A stretch of DNA of 45,424 bases, from positions 1 through 45,424 of the forward strand of contig JAFWQJ010000012.1 of the NCBI GenBank assembly GCA_017545185.1. The letters are read 5' to 3'. Positions within the stretch are counted from its first letter, which is position 1. The number at the start of each line of letters is the position of its first letter. Source of the DNA: Oscillospiraceae bacterium. Its GTDB lineage: Bacteria; Bacillota; Clostridia; Oscillospirales; Ruminococcaceae. This document shows positions 1 to 9,725 of this stretch, piece after piece. Position numbers and translations under genes: made by a program. The notes beneath the pieces are model-generated. The model did not search any database, had not been told where the DNA came from, and was given only the letters and a program-made list of their open reading frames with translations.

Positions 1-1456
<1,456 letters not shown>

Positions 1457-1491
1457 ATCCGTTACCTCCGTTTTTGATTCCTGCGGAACGC

Positions 1492-2580
1492 TTAGAGCAG
1501 CTCGCCGCGTCCCTGTTCCCTGAGCATTTCAGTGATTTTCCTGACGTTCTGTGCGGCCTCCATATCGCAGACAAGCAGCGCATCGTCCGTATCGACGACG
1601 ATGATCTCATGCAGCCCGACTGCCGCGATCAGCTTTTTGCCGCCGGAGAACACACAGTTCGTGGTGCCGACCGTGAGGACATCGCCGTCACGGTAATTGC
1701 CGTTGGTATCGGTTCTTGCGACGCGCAGCAGCGCAGGCCAGCTTCCGACGTCGTCCCAGCCGAAGGTGCCGGGGATCGTATAGATCCGCTTCGCCTTTTC
1801 GAGAATGCCGAAATCGACCGAGATCGACGGCATCAGCGGGAACTGCTCTGTCAGCACATTGGAAAACTCCGGCGTATCACAGGCCGCGCCGAGCTTTTCC
1901 GTGATCTCTCCGACTGCCGGAAGATACTTCCGGACTGCATTCAGATAGGTGCTCGTTTTCCATGCGAACATGCCGCTGTTCCAGAGATAGCTGCCGGATG
2001 CGACATACTGCCTTGCGGTTTCGAGGTCAGGCTTTTCCCGGAACGAATCGACCTGATAAACGCCTGCGGGCGCATCCTGCGTCCGGGAGAAGGCGATATA
2101 GCCGTAGCCGGTCTCCGGATAGGTCGGCGTAATGCCGATCGTGAGGAGCGCATCGGTCTCCTCCGCAGCGGCGGCGGCTCTGCAGAGCACATCCGCGCAG
2201 AGCGATTCGTGCCGGACGAGATGATCCGCCGGCAGAACCAGCATGACGGATTCGCCGAGCCGCTTTTCAATGACGGTGGCTGCCAGTGCGATACACGGTG
2301 CGGTATTGCGGGCGGCGGGCTCTCTGAGCAGATTCTGCTCCGGGATCTCCGGGAGCTGCTCCTGCACCAGCGTCATGTATTCGCCGTTCGTGACGATATA
2401 AATGCGCTCCGGCGGTACAATGCCGCGGATCCTGCGAAATGTTTTCTGCAGCATCGTTTCACCGTCTCCGGTGAGGGAAAGAAACTGCTTCGGACATTGC
2501 ACGCGGCTTTTCGGCCAGAAGCGTTCGCCCTTTCCGCCTGCCATGATAACGGCCGTCATCGGCCTTTGGGTTGTCTGCAT
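1492..2580 (-). CDS. manC: Mannose-1-phosphate guanylyltransferase
   Basis: A 362-residue nucleotidyltransferase. The N-terminus carries the sugar-nucleotide pyrophosphorylase signature MAGGKGERFWPKSR followed by PKQFL (residues about 14-33), and later motifs REPAARNTAPCIALAA and VLPADHLV are characteristic of GDP-mannose pyrophosphorylases; FREKPD and LWNSGMFAW also fit. It makes GDP-mannose from mannose-1-phosphate and GTP. The protein ends at the guanylyltransferase region and lacks the C-terminal cupin phosphomannose isomerase domain found in bifunctional forms of about 470 residues, so it should be monofunctional. Start ATG at 2580 is preceded by AAGGAG. It follows the sugar transferase by 8 bases and feeds the downstream gmd, so this is an operon making an activated 6-deoxyhexose precursor. 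Confidence 0.93.
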   Translation of the reverse strand: MQTTQRPMTAVIMAGGKGERFWPKSRVQCPKQFLSLTGDGETMLQKTFRRIRGIVPPERIYIVTNGEYMTLVQEQLPEIPEQNLLREPAARNTAPCIALAATVIEKRLGESVMLVLPADHLVRHESLCADVLCRAAAAAEETDALLTIGITPTYPETGYGYIAFSRTQDAPAGVYQVDSFREKPDLETARQYVASGSYLWNSGMFAWKTSTYLNAVRKYLPAVGEITEKLGAACDTPEFSNVLTEQFPLMPSISVDFGILEKAKRIYTIPGTFGWDDVGSWPALLRVARTDTNGNYRDGDVLTVGTTNCVFSGGKKLIAAVGLHEIIVVDTDDALLVCDMEAAQNVRKITEMLREQGRGELL

Positions 2581-2588
2581 GTTGAATA

Positions 2589-3977
2589 TTACTCCTTACG
2601 GTGATGGAATTTGCGGGTGTTCCCCTCCGGCTTTTTCAGCGAGGCAAGCTCCTCCGCATTCGTTTCCGGCGGGAACAGCGCGGTTTTCAGTGTCATCAGC
2701 AGAATCTGGATATCCATGAGCAGCGAATACTGCTCAATATAGATCAGATCCATTTTCAGCTTGTCGATCGGTTCCGTATCGTATGTGCCGTTGACCTGCG
2801 CATAGCCGGTCAGGCCGGCCTTGACCTGCAGGCGGTACGGGAACTCGGGGTATTTTTCGGTATACTCCGCGGTCAGCTCCGGACGCTCCGGTCTGGGGCC
2901 GACGAGCGACATCTCGCCGCGGATGATATTGAGCAGCTGCGGCAGCTCGTCCAGACGGAAATGCCGCAGGACTTTGCCGACCTTCGTGATGCGGCTGTCG
3001 TGGTCGGCGGCGAGCACCGCCTTGCCGTCCGCCTCCGCATCGGGGATCATGCTCCGGAATTTCAGGACGTCAAATTCGCGGCCGTCACGGGTCAGTCTGC
3101 GCTGCCGGTAAAGAACCGGGCCGTGATCCTCCAGCCGGATCGCAGCGGCGCAGATCAGCATGACCGGTGAGAGCAGCAGCAGTGCGACGACCGAGATCAC
3201 GATATCGAATGTGCGCTTGATAAAGCGCTGCTCCGGCGTCAGACCCTCATTGCGGCAGAGGATCAGCGGCGTATCGAACAGCCGGATCTCATCGCCGCCG
3301 CGCATCAGGATATCCGAGATCTTCGGCACGGTGTAGGTGCGGATGCGGTGCCCGCAGCAGTATTTGAGCAGGTCGTTCCGCAGCTCCGCCGGAAGATCGC
3401 AGAGGATCGCGCCGTCAAAGCCGCCGAGCTGCTCCGTGATCTTCTGCAGACCCTCCTCACAGCTGATGCTTTCGCAGATCATATATTTATCCACGCGGGT
3501 GCTCATTTTCATCACGAGCTCCGCCGCCGTCGGGGAGCCGTACACAACGACGAGCCTGCGCGGGGGGTAGAGCCGGAAATACAGTGCGCTGACCAGAAAC
3601 GCCGCGCAGATGATCGTGAAGTAGTCGAGCACGGTCAGCCGGATCATCGGCGCAAGTGCCATGAAGCGGCGGCCGATGACGCTGATCTGGAAATAGGTGA
3701 TAAAATTGACGATGGTGATGCCGATGAGCTGGTAATATATGAGGTCGCTGCGCTTGAGATACCCGAAGCGCATACAGTGATAGGCCTTGTAGACGATCGC
3801 CGTCAGAAACGTGTAGATCGAGACAACGACCCAGTTGCCGCGCCGGAAGAACGGCTCAATAATGACATCCGCATAATGCTGATCCCATGTCAGCGCGAAC
3901 CAGAGCGTCAGGATGCCCAGCAGCAGGAGCCCGAAGCTGGTCGAGAACAGATGCCGGTATTTTCTGCGTTCCAACAT
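2589..3977 (-). CDS. Polyprenyl glycosylphosphotransferase (initiating sugar transferase)
   Basis: A 462-residue membrane protein of the exopolysaccharide polyprenyl-phosphate sugar-1-phosphate transferase type (WbaP/CpsE class). The N-terminal part has about four hydrophobic helices (within residues 12-145), a central cytoplasmic Rossmann-like region follows, and a further helix at about residues 263-284 leads into the bacterial sugar transferase domain. Family hallmarks visible there are KRTFDIV, RLTRDGREFDVLKFRSM, RLDELPQLLNII and GEMSLVGPRPERPE. These enzymes load the first sugar phosphate onto undecaprenyl phosphate at the membrane and so start capsule or exopolysaccharide repeat units. 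It is the first visible gene of the minus-strand run to manC and gmd, with ATG at 3977 behind a GAAAGGA ribosome site. Which sugar it transfers cannot be read from the sequence. Confidence 0.92.
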   Translation of the reverse strand: MLERRKYRHLFSTSFGLLLLGILTLWFALTWDQHYADVIIEPFFRRGNWVVVSIYTFLTAIVYKAYHCMRFGYLKRSDLIYYQLIGITIVNFITYFQISVIGRRFMALAPMIRLTVLDYFTIICAAFLVSALYFRLYPPRRLVVVYGSPTAAELVMKMSTRVDKYMICESISCEEGLQKITEQLGGFDGAILCDLPAELRNDLLKYCCGHRIRTYTVPKISDILMRGGDEIRLFDTPLILCRNEGLTPEQRFIKRTFDIVISVVALLLLSPVMLICAAAIRLEDHGPVLYRQRRLTRDGREFDVLKFRSMIPDAEADGKAVLAADHDSRITKVGKVLRHFRLDELPQLLNIIRGEMSLVGPRPERPELTAEYTEKYPEFPYRLQVKAGLTGYAQVNGTYDTEPIDKLKMDLIYIEQYSLLMDIQILLMTLKTALFPPETNAEELASLKKPEGNTRKFHHRKE

Positions 3978-4113
3978 AATGCTTCCTTTCAGGCGAACCC
4001 GCCTGCTTTGTTTGATAGATCCGCGGACATTGTTTCCGCAGATGTGCGTTCCATACAGCGGAACGGCCTGTATCCGGCAAAAACGCCCCGCAGGGCTGCC
4101 GGAACGGCACGGA

Positions 4114-4947
4114 TCATGTCGGTTTTCCGGTGATGAGGCAGACTTCCGGCGGATTGAACAGCCGCGGCTTGCCGAGCCCCGCGCTGACGATCATCTGCGC
4201 ATCGCCGGAGCGGTAGCAGCCCTTGTCATAGCGCGGCATGAATCTGCGTGCAGGAGAGAGCAGTCCGCCGATGCCGGGCAGACGCACCACGCCGCCGTGG
4301 ATATGCCCAGAAAGCGTCAGCTCCGCGCCCCATTCCGCATAAGCGGAAAAGAACAGCGGGTTATGCGCCAGCAGCACGGTATGCTCTTTGCATTCGCCGA
4401 GCAGATCGTGCATCGTTTCACAGGTGCAGTCCGCCGCGCCGGAAAAGCCGAGCAGTCCGCCGCCGCGGAAGAATACCGACGGCAGGGAAAGTCCTGCAAA
4501 GCGGACACCCTTGACGGTAACGGTCTGATTCTCAAGCAGGATCGCGCCGTTTTTGCGGACAGCCTGCCGGAACCGCTCATAGATCGCGGGCGGCAGATCG
4601 GCCTCGTGGTTGCCGGGGACGGCGATCACCGGCGCGAGCGCGGTCAGCCTGTGCAGTAGCCGCTGCGTCTCCGTGAAATCCGTGACATCGCGGGAGACAA
4701 GGTCTCCGGTGATGACGATGATCTCCGGCTTCAGTGCGGCGACCTTGCGGATCAGCCGCTTCTGTCCTTTGCCGAACTTCCGCTTATGCAGATCGGAGAT
4801 CTGGACAAGCCGCGGCAGATTCGGAATATCGGCTGTATACTGACTGACGTTCAGCAGCGCGGTATTTTCGACCGCAGCCTCGCAGAGCAGCAGACCGCCT
4901 GCGGCTGCCGCAGCAGTCAGAAGATATTTTTTTGCGTTTCGGATCAT
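4114..4947 (-). CDS. Membrane-anchored metallophosphoesterase
   Basis: A 277-residue calcineurin-like phosphoesterase. An N-terminal hydrophobic anchor (about residues 9-25) is followed by the full metal-binding motif series: ISDLH, VITGDLVSRD, PGNHEAD, LAHNP and LSGHIHGG. This arrangement, with a membrane anchor and no extra domain, resembles YkuE-type phosphoesterases that act at the cell envelope on lipid or phosphodiester substrates; the substrate cannot be assigned here. Start ATG at 4947 has GGAG five bases upstream. It begins 12 bases after the stop of the large activase gene, so the two are probably transcribed together even though no functional link is evident. All predicted metal ligands appear intact. 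Confidence 0.88.
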   Translation of the reverse strand: MIRNAKKYLLTAAAAAGGLLLCEAAVENTALLNVSQYTADIPNLPRLVQISDLHKRKFGKGQKRLIRKVAALKPEIIVITGDLVSRDVTDFTETQRLLHRLTALAPVIAVPGNHEADLPPAIYERFRQAVRKNGAILLENQTVTVKGVRFAGLSLPSVFFRGGGLLGFSGAADCTCETMHDLLGECKEHTVLLAHNPLFFSAYAEWGAELTLSGHIHGGVVRLPGIGGLLSPARRFMPRYDKGCYRSGDAQMIVSAGLGKPRLFNPPEVCLITGKPT

Positions 4948-4959
4948 AGCTTCTCCATG

Positions 4960-7929
4960 TTAGACGGTGACGGGTTCCGGTGCGGGGACGGCCGCAGAGC
5001 TTTCCTCCATGGCCGCGACCAGCGAGCGCAGGCGGATCTTTGCGGCGCCGAGATTGTTGATCTCGTCGATCTTGAGCTGCGTATACAGCTTGCCGCCGCG
5101 TTCGAGGATCGCGCGCACCTCGTCGGTCGTGACCGCGTCAATGCCGCAGCCGAACGACACCAGCTGTACCAGCTGCATATCCGGCTGGCCGATGACGTAG
5201 TTCGCTGCACGGTAGAGCCGCGAGTGGTATGTCCACTGGTTCAGGACGCCGAGCTTGCCGGAATCCGCAAGTGCAGCAACGGAATCCTCCGAGATGACCG
5301 CCATGCCGAGGCTTGCGATCAGCTTGTGAACACCGTGGTTGATCTCCTTATCAATGTGGTACGGTCTGCCGGCGAGGACGATGATCTTTCTGCCCTCGGC
5401 GCGCGCCGTCTCAATGATGCGCTGCGCTTCCGCCGCGACACTGCTGCGGTAGCTGTCCTGCGCGGCAAAGCCCGCTTCGATCGCGGCCTTCAGCTTTGCA
5501 GCCGGGATGCGGTATTTTGCAAGCGCGTGCTTCAGCGCGAGATACACGCCCTTTTTGCGGTTCAGGTCCATATAAGGCGTGATGAAATTGTCCTCCGTCA
5601 GCTTGCTGTTGTTTGCGCGCAGCAGCTCCGGATAATACGCGACGACCGGGCAGTTGTAATGATTGTCGCTGCTGCCCTCGTCAAAGTTATAGCTCATGCA
5701 CGGCCAGAAGATGAAGTCAACGCCCTGACTGAGCAGATCCTCGATATGCCCGTGCGCAAGCTTTGCCGGATAGCAGACCGTATCCGAGGGGATCGTGTGC
5801 TGCCCCTTATAATACATCTCGCGGTCGCTCTCATGCGAAAGCTTCACCGCAAAGCCGAGCTGCGTAAACAGCTCCGCCCAGAGCGGCATCTGCTCGTAAT
5901 ACGAAAGTGCCAGCGGCAGGCCGACCGTGCCGACCGGTTCGCCCGCGGGCTTTTTCTCTGCCTGCTGCAGGATCAGGTTGTATTTGAAGTCGTAAAGCGA
6001 CGGGATCTCATCGGTTTTGGTCTTGCCCGCGCCCTTTTCGCAGCGGTTACCGGAGATATAGCGGCTGCCGTCCGGGAAAATGACGACGTTCAGCGCACAG
6101 TGCGCGGTACAGCCGCCGCATTTTGCGCTGCGGGTCTGATAGCTGAAATCGGCAAGTGCTTCCGCGGTGATCGTTTTCGTCTCCGCGGGGGTGTGCTCCT
6201 TTGCATAGAGCGCCGCGCCGAATGCACCCATGAGACCGGAGATTGCGGGACGGATGACGTCTCTGCCGAGCTCCATTTCAAACGACCGCAGCACGGCGTC
6301 ATTCAGAAAGGTACCGCCCTGCACGACGATGTTCTCGCCGAGCTCCTCAACGGATTTTGCGCGGATGACCTTATAGACCGCATTCTTGATAATCGAGGAC
6401 GACAGGCCGGCGGAGATATCCTCGACCGTTGCGCCGTCCTTCTGCGCCTGCTTGACCGAGCTGTTCATGAACACGGTGCAGCGGGAGCCGAGATCGACCG
6501 GGTGCTCCGCGAACAGGCCGAGCTCGGAGAAATCCGCGATCTCGTAGCCGAGTGCCTGCGCAAAGCTCTGGATAAACGAACCGCAGCCCGAGGAACATGC
6601 CTCGTTCAGCATGATGCTGTCGATGCTGTGATTGCGTATTTTGAAGCATTTGATATCCTGACCGCCGATATCCATGATGAAATCGACGTCCGGGCAGAAA
6701 TACGATGCAGCCTTGAAATGCGCGACGGTCTCCACGATACCGAAGTCAATGCCGAGACCCGCACGGATAAAGTCCTCGCCGTAGCCGGTGACTGCCGATG
6801 CACGGATATGCAGATCGGGGTTCTTGTCCGCGTAGATCTTTTTCAGCTGCTTGACGATGCGGTCGAGCGGCTGGCCGCGGTTCGCCGCGTAATACTGATA
6901 CAGCAGGTCGCCGTTTTCGGTAATGAGCACGAGCTTTGTCGTGGTCGAGCCCGCGTCGATGCCGAGATAGGCATTGCCGGTCGTCGTGCGCAGATCGGCA
7001 AAGGGCAGGTCATGCGCCTTGTGCCGTTCGATAAACTGCTCGTACTCCTTGCGGGAGCGGAACAACGGCTCTCCGGTGACGGTATTGCCGCCGGTCTCTG
7101 CATTCGCGATCTGCTCCGCAGCTTCCGCGAGCGTCACGGGCGTGCAGGACTGTGCCGCGTACATCGCGCAGCCGTAGGCGACGAAAACCGGCGCATTCTC
7201 CGGGAAGATCGCGTGTGCGTCATCGAGCTTCAGCGTCCGGACGAACGCCTCCCGCAGTCCCTTCAGGAAGGAGAGCGGCCCGCCGAGAAACAGCACGGTG
7301 CCTTCGATCGTTCTGCCCTGTGCAAGACCCGAAACGGTCTGATCGACAACAGCCTGAAATATACTTGCCGCGATATCCTCTCGCCGCGCACCCTGATTGA
7401 GCAGCGGCTGGATATCGGATTTCGCGAACACGCCGCAGCGCGACGCGATCGGATAACGCTTTTCTGCCTGCAGGGAGATCCTGTCCAGCTCGTCGGCGGT
7501 GATGCCGAGCAGCGTCGCCATCTGGTCGATGAACGCGCCGGTGCCGCCTGCGCAGGAGCCGTTCATGCGCTGCTCCACGCCGCCGGTCAGGAAGATCATC
7601 TTGGCATCCTCACCGCCCAGCTCAATGACGACATCTGCCTCCGGATAATCCGACTTCACCGCGAGAAACGCGGCGTGCACCTCCTGCACAAAGGAGATGC
7701 CGGCGCTCTGCGCAAGACCGAGTCCCGCAGAACCGGTGATGCAGATGCGGAACAGTGCATCCGGAAATTTCTGCTGCAGCGCTTCGATCTGCTCCGCGAC
7801 GGTCTCACGGACACGGGACAGATGCCGCTGATAGCAGCTTGACAGGATCTGCTTGTTATCGTCGATCACAACGGTCTTGACGGTCGTGGATCCGACGTCA
7901 ATGCCGAGTGCATAAACAGGCTGACTCAA
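4960..7929 (-). CDS. Acyl-CoA dehydratase activase (tandem BadF/BcrA-type ATPase domains plus DUF2229), short form
   Basis: A 989-residue protein of the 2-hydroxyacyl-CoA dehydratase activator family. Two tandem ASKHA ATPase domains are visible, each with an ALGIDVGSTTVK or YLGIDAGSTTTK phosphate motif (near residues 7 and 318). Each keeps its iron-sulfur cysteine motifs: NGSCAGGTGAF and RCGVFAKS in the first, NEACSSGCGSF and SRCTVFMNSS in the second. A cysteine cluster CGGCTAHC and a DUF2229-type domain follow (PSDTVCYPAKLAHGH, AGRPYH). Such proteins couple ATP hydrolysis to low-potential electron transfer. Many homologues are about 1400 residues with an additional HgdB-like C-terminal part; this one stops just after the LKIDEINNLGAAKIRLRSL stretch. 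The start is TTG at 7929 with GGAGGT seven bases upstream, which is well placed. It precedes the metallophosphoesterase by 12 bases. Confidence 0.88.
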   Translation of the reverse strand: MSQPVYALGIDVGSTTVKTVVIDDNKQILSSCYQRHLSRVRETVAEQIEALQQKFPDALFRICITGSAGLGLAQSAGISFVQEVHAAFLAVKSDYPEADVVIELGGEDAKMIFLTGGVEQRMNGSCAGGTGAFIDQMATLLGITADELDRISLQAEKRYPIASRCGVFAKSDIQPLLNQGARREDIAASIFQAVVDQTVSGLAQGRTIEGTVLFLGGPLSFLKGLREAFVRTLKLDDAHAIFPENAPVFVAYGCAMYAAQSCTPVTLAEAAEQIANAETGGNTVTGEPLFRSRKEYEQFIERHKAHDLPFADLRTTTGNAYLGIDAGSTTTKLVLITENGDLLYQYYAANRGQPLDRIVKQLKKIYADKNPDLHIRASAVTGYGEDFIRAGLGIDFGIVETVAHFKAASYFCPDVDFIMDIGGQDIKCFKIRNHSIDSIMLNEACSSGCGSFIQSFAQALGYEIADFSELGLFAEHPVDLGSRCTVFMNSSVKQAQKDGATVEDISAGLSSSIIKNAVYKVIRAKSVEELGENIVVQGGTFLNDAVLRSFEMELGRDVIRPAISGLMGAFGAALYAKEHTPAETKTITAEALADFSYQTRSAKCGGCTAHCALNVVIFPDGSRYISGNRCEKGAGKTKTDEIPSLYDFKYNLILQQAEKKPAGEPVGTVGLPLALSYYEQMPLWAELFTQLGFAVKLSHESDREMYYKGQHTIPSDTVCYPAKLAHGHIEDLLSQGVDFIFWPCMSYNFDEGSSDNHYNCPVVAYYPELLRANNSKLTEDNFITPYMDLNRKKGVYLALKHALAKYRIPAAKLKAAIEAGFAAQDSYRSSVAAEAQRIIETARAEGRKIIVLAGRPYHIDKEINHGVHKLIASLGMAVISEDSVAALADSGKLGVLNQWTYHSRLYRAANYVIGQPDMQLVQLVSFGCGIDAVTTDEVRAILERGGKLYTQLKIDEINNLGAAKIRLRSLVAAMEESSAAVPAPEPVTV

Positions 7930-7973
7930 CTCTTTGACCTCCTTTGCCGCATACTACGGCATGATACTTTACT

Positions 7974-8002
7974 ATTATAGCACAAATCAGGAAAAAAAGA
8001 AA
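7974..8002 (-). promoter_or_regulatory. Putative sigma-A promoter for the activase gene
   Basis: On the minus strand a perfect TATAAT (7979-7974) is preceded by TGC, an extended -10 element. The -35 region at a 17-nt spacing reads TTTCTT, only a weak match. The -10 lies about 45 bases upstream of the TTG start at 7929. The same TGC-TATAAT arrangement recurs at several promoters in this window. Confidence 0.55.
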
Positions 8003-8035
8003 GCCCTGCGGCTCCGATTTCACGAAATGTTCATA

Positions 8036-8225
8036 CCTTGGCGGGGAGCCCCCGCCGGCGATTCCCTCCGGAGGCGGTAAGCGGAGAACGCCCAACAGTC
8101 TTTTCTGCACGCCGCTGAACGCGGCTTCTGCGGGGAGCCCCCGCTGGCGATTCCCTCCGGAGGCGGTTAGCGAAGCTCTCCCAACAGTCTGAACTGCACG
8201 CCGCTGAACGCGGCTTCTTTGGCTT
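8036..8225 (-). repeat. Two reverse-oriented copies of the approximately 106-bp hairpin-rich intergenic repeat
   Basis: Two adjacent degenerate copies (about 8036-8128 and 8129-8225) share GGGGAGCCCCCGC, the GATTCCCTCCGGAGGCGG core, CCCAACAGTCT and CGCCGCTGAACGCGGCTTCT. They are the reverse complement of the tandem units at 20272-20575. They fill the gap between the divergent activase and CobW-type genes. No coding capacity is apparent. Confidence 0.75.
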
Positions 8226-8244
8226 TACTGCTCCCGGCTTTTTC

Positions 8245-8366
8245 GTGAATGGTGAATAACGAATAATGAAGAGTGAATAATCGCGGTATCGCCGTCGGCG
8301 ATCGTTTTTTGAAATATGTCCGAAGGGTACACCGCCGTTATTCACTCTTCGTTCTTCACCATTCAC
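8245..8366. repeat. Imperfect inverted repeat, MITE-like hairpin element
   Basis: The left arm at 8245-8280 begins GTGAATGGTGAA and ends GAGTGAATAA; the right arm at 8338-8366 is its reverse complement over 29 bases except for a 7-base insertion in the left arm and one or two mismatches. The inner part contains a small perfect hairpin ATCGCC-GTC-GGCGAT at 8288-8302 and GCGGT/ACCGC pairing next to the arms. The element is about 120 bases and non-coding. It could be a miniature mobile element or a long transcript hairpin; no transposase is nearby. Confidence 0.7.
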
Positions 8367-8453
8367 TTTTTCCTCTCTCCCATTGATAGCGGGTAGAACC
8401 CGCTGCCGTTTTTGCTCCCATGCAGCACGCAGGAAATTTTCACCGTTCTCCCA

Positions 8454-8482
8454 TTGAAATTTTCCAGACAATATGCTATAAT
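8454..8482 (+). promoter_or_regulatory. Sigma-A promoter for the CobW-type GTPase operon
   Basis: TTGAAA (8454-8459) and TATAAT (8477-8482) are separated by exactly 17 bases, with TGC immediately before the -10 (extended -10). The start codon at 8543 lies about 60 bases downstream. A short CCGA-AAAA-TCGG hairpin sits in the leader. I looked for a Zur-type operator (dyad around ATAATNATTAT) in the leader and did not see one. Confidence 0.8.
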
Positions 8483-8542
8483 ATATTCGTATGCCGAAAA
8501 ATCGGCGGCGTTTTACAGTTTCATAGAAAGAAGTGCGATATC

Positions 8543-9715
8543 ATGACCAAAATCACCATTTTTTCGGGCTTTCTCGGTGCCGGCAAGACCACGCTCATCA
8601 AGAAGCTCATCAAGGACGGCTATCAGGGCGAAAAGCTCGTGCTGATCGAAAACGAATTCGGACAGATCGGCATTGACGGCGGGTTCCTCAAGGAAGCAGG
8701 CATCCAGATCAACGAGATGAACTCCGGCTGTATCTGCTGCAGCCTCGTCGGAGACTTCGGCAAGGCGCTTCAGCAGGTGCTCGAGGAATATCACCCCGAC
8801 CGCATCCTCATTGAGCCGTCGGGCGTCGGCAAACTGAGCGACGTCATCAGCGCCGTGCAGAATCTGCACATGCAGGACGTTGAGTTGGACGGCTTCACCA
8901 CGGTCGTCGATGCGAAAAAATGCAAGATGTATCAAAAGAACTTCGGCGAGTTCTTCAACAACCAGATCACCTACGCAAGCTGCCTGATCCTGAGCCACAC
9001 CGCCGGTCAGACCGAATCGCAGCTGCATGATACCGTACAGCGTCTGCGGGAGCTGAACCCCGCCGCGCCGATCGTCACGACCGAATGGGACGAGCTGACC
9101 GGCGCACAGCTGATCGCCTCCATGACCCAGAAAAACACCCTCGACGACGAGCTGAAGGCGCTGCTGGAGGAGGAGACGCATCATCATCACCACCACCATG
9201 ATCATGATGATGACGAGCATGAGCATCATCACCATGACCACGACGAGCATGAGCATCACCATGACCACGATGAGCATGAACATCATCACCATGGCCACGA
9301 CGAGCATGAGCATCACCATGACCATGATGAGCATGAGCATCATCATGACCATGACGAGCATGAGCATCATCACGACCACGGCCCGGACTGCACCTGCGGC
9401 TGCCACGATCACGACCATGAGCATCATCATCACGCAGACGAGGTGTTCACGAGCTGGGGCATCGAAACGCCGAACACCTACACCGCAGAGGCGATCACCG
9501 CGGCACTGGAAGCGCTCTCCGACGCGGAGACCTTCGGCATGGTGCTGCGTGCAAAGGGCATCGTCAAGGGCGAAAACGGTCAGTGGATCCACTTTGACTA
9601 CGTGCCCGGTACGCCGGATGTCCGCACCGGCACCGCTGAGCCGACCGGCAGACTGTGCGTGATTGGATCCAAGCTGAACGAAGCTGCGATCGCAAAGCTG
9701 TTCTGTGCAGAATAA
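8543..9715 (+). CDS. CobW/G3E-family metallochaperone GTPase with long His-rich region
   Basis: A 390-residue P-loop GTPase of the CobW/YjiA/YciC group. Visible are the Walker A FLGAGKTTLIKKL (residues 10-22), the ENEFGQIGIDGG switch region, and the CXCC metal site SGCICCSL. A histidine/aspartate/glutamate-rich insert of about 85 residues (9175-9440) consists of near-repeats of DHDEHEHHH and also includes a DCTCGCHD cluster, followed by a CobW C-terminal domain. Such proteins insert or allocate Zn, Co or Ni using GTP. The His tract implies high-capacity metal binding. The start at 8543 (MTKITIFSGFLG) is preferred over an upstream in-frame ATG at 8420, because the P-loop should be near the N-terminus and the promoter lies at 8454-8482. 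It is followed 10 bases later by a second GTPase-like gene. Confidence 0.92.
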   Translation: MTKITIFSGFLGAGKTTLIKKLIKDGYQGEKLVLIENEFGQIGIDGGFLKEAGIQINEMNSGCICCSLVGDFGKALQQVLEEYHPDRILIEPSGVGKLSDVISAVQNLHMQDVELDGFTTVVDAKKCKMYQKNFGEFFNNQITYASCLILSHTAGQTESQLHDTVQRLRELNPAAPIVTTEWDELTGAQLIASMTQKNTLDDELKALLEEETHHHHHHHDHDDDEHEHHHHDHDEHEHHHDHDEHEHHHHGHDEHEHHHDHDEHEHHHDHDEHEHHHDHGPDCTCGCHDHDHEHHHHADEVFTSWGIETPNTYTAEAITAALEALSDAETFGMVLRAKGIVKGENGQWIHFDYVPGTPDVRTGTAEPTGRLCVIGSKLNEAAIAKLFCAE

Positions 9716-9725
9716 GGAGGAAGCC

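Noticed and set aside
4786-7842. Very long plus-strand frame opposite the activase gene
   Set aside because: It is antisense to a gene with clear motifs, is very rich in Arg/Asp/Ala, and has no ribosome site or recognisable domain. It results from GC-biased codons in the real gene.
8420-8542. N-terminal extension of the CobW-type GTPase from ATG 8420
   Set aside because: The extension would overlap the sigma-A promoter at 8454-8482 and place the P-loop unusually far from the N-terminus. MTKITIFSGFLG is the normal family start.
9175-9440. Tandem DNA repeats of GAGCATCATCAC type as a non-coding satellite
   Set aside because: They are in frame within a GTPase gene and encode a His/Asp/Glu metal-binding tract.
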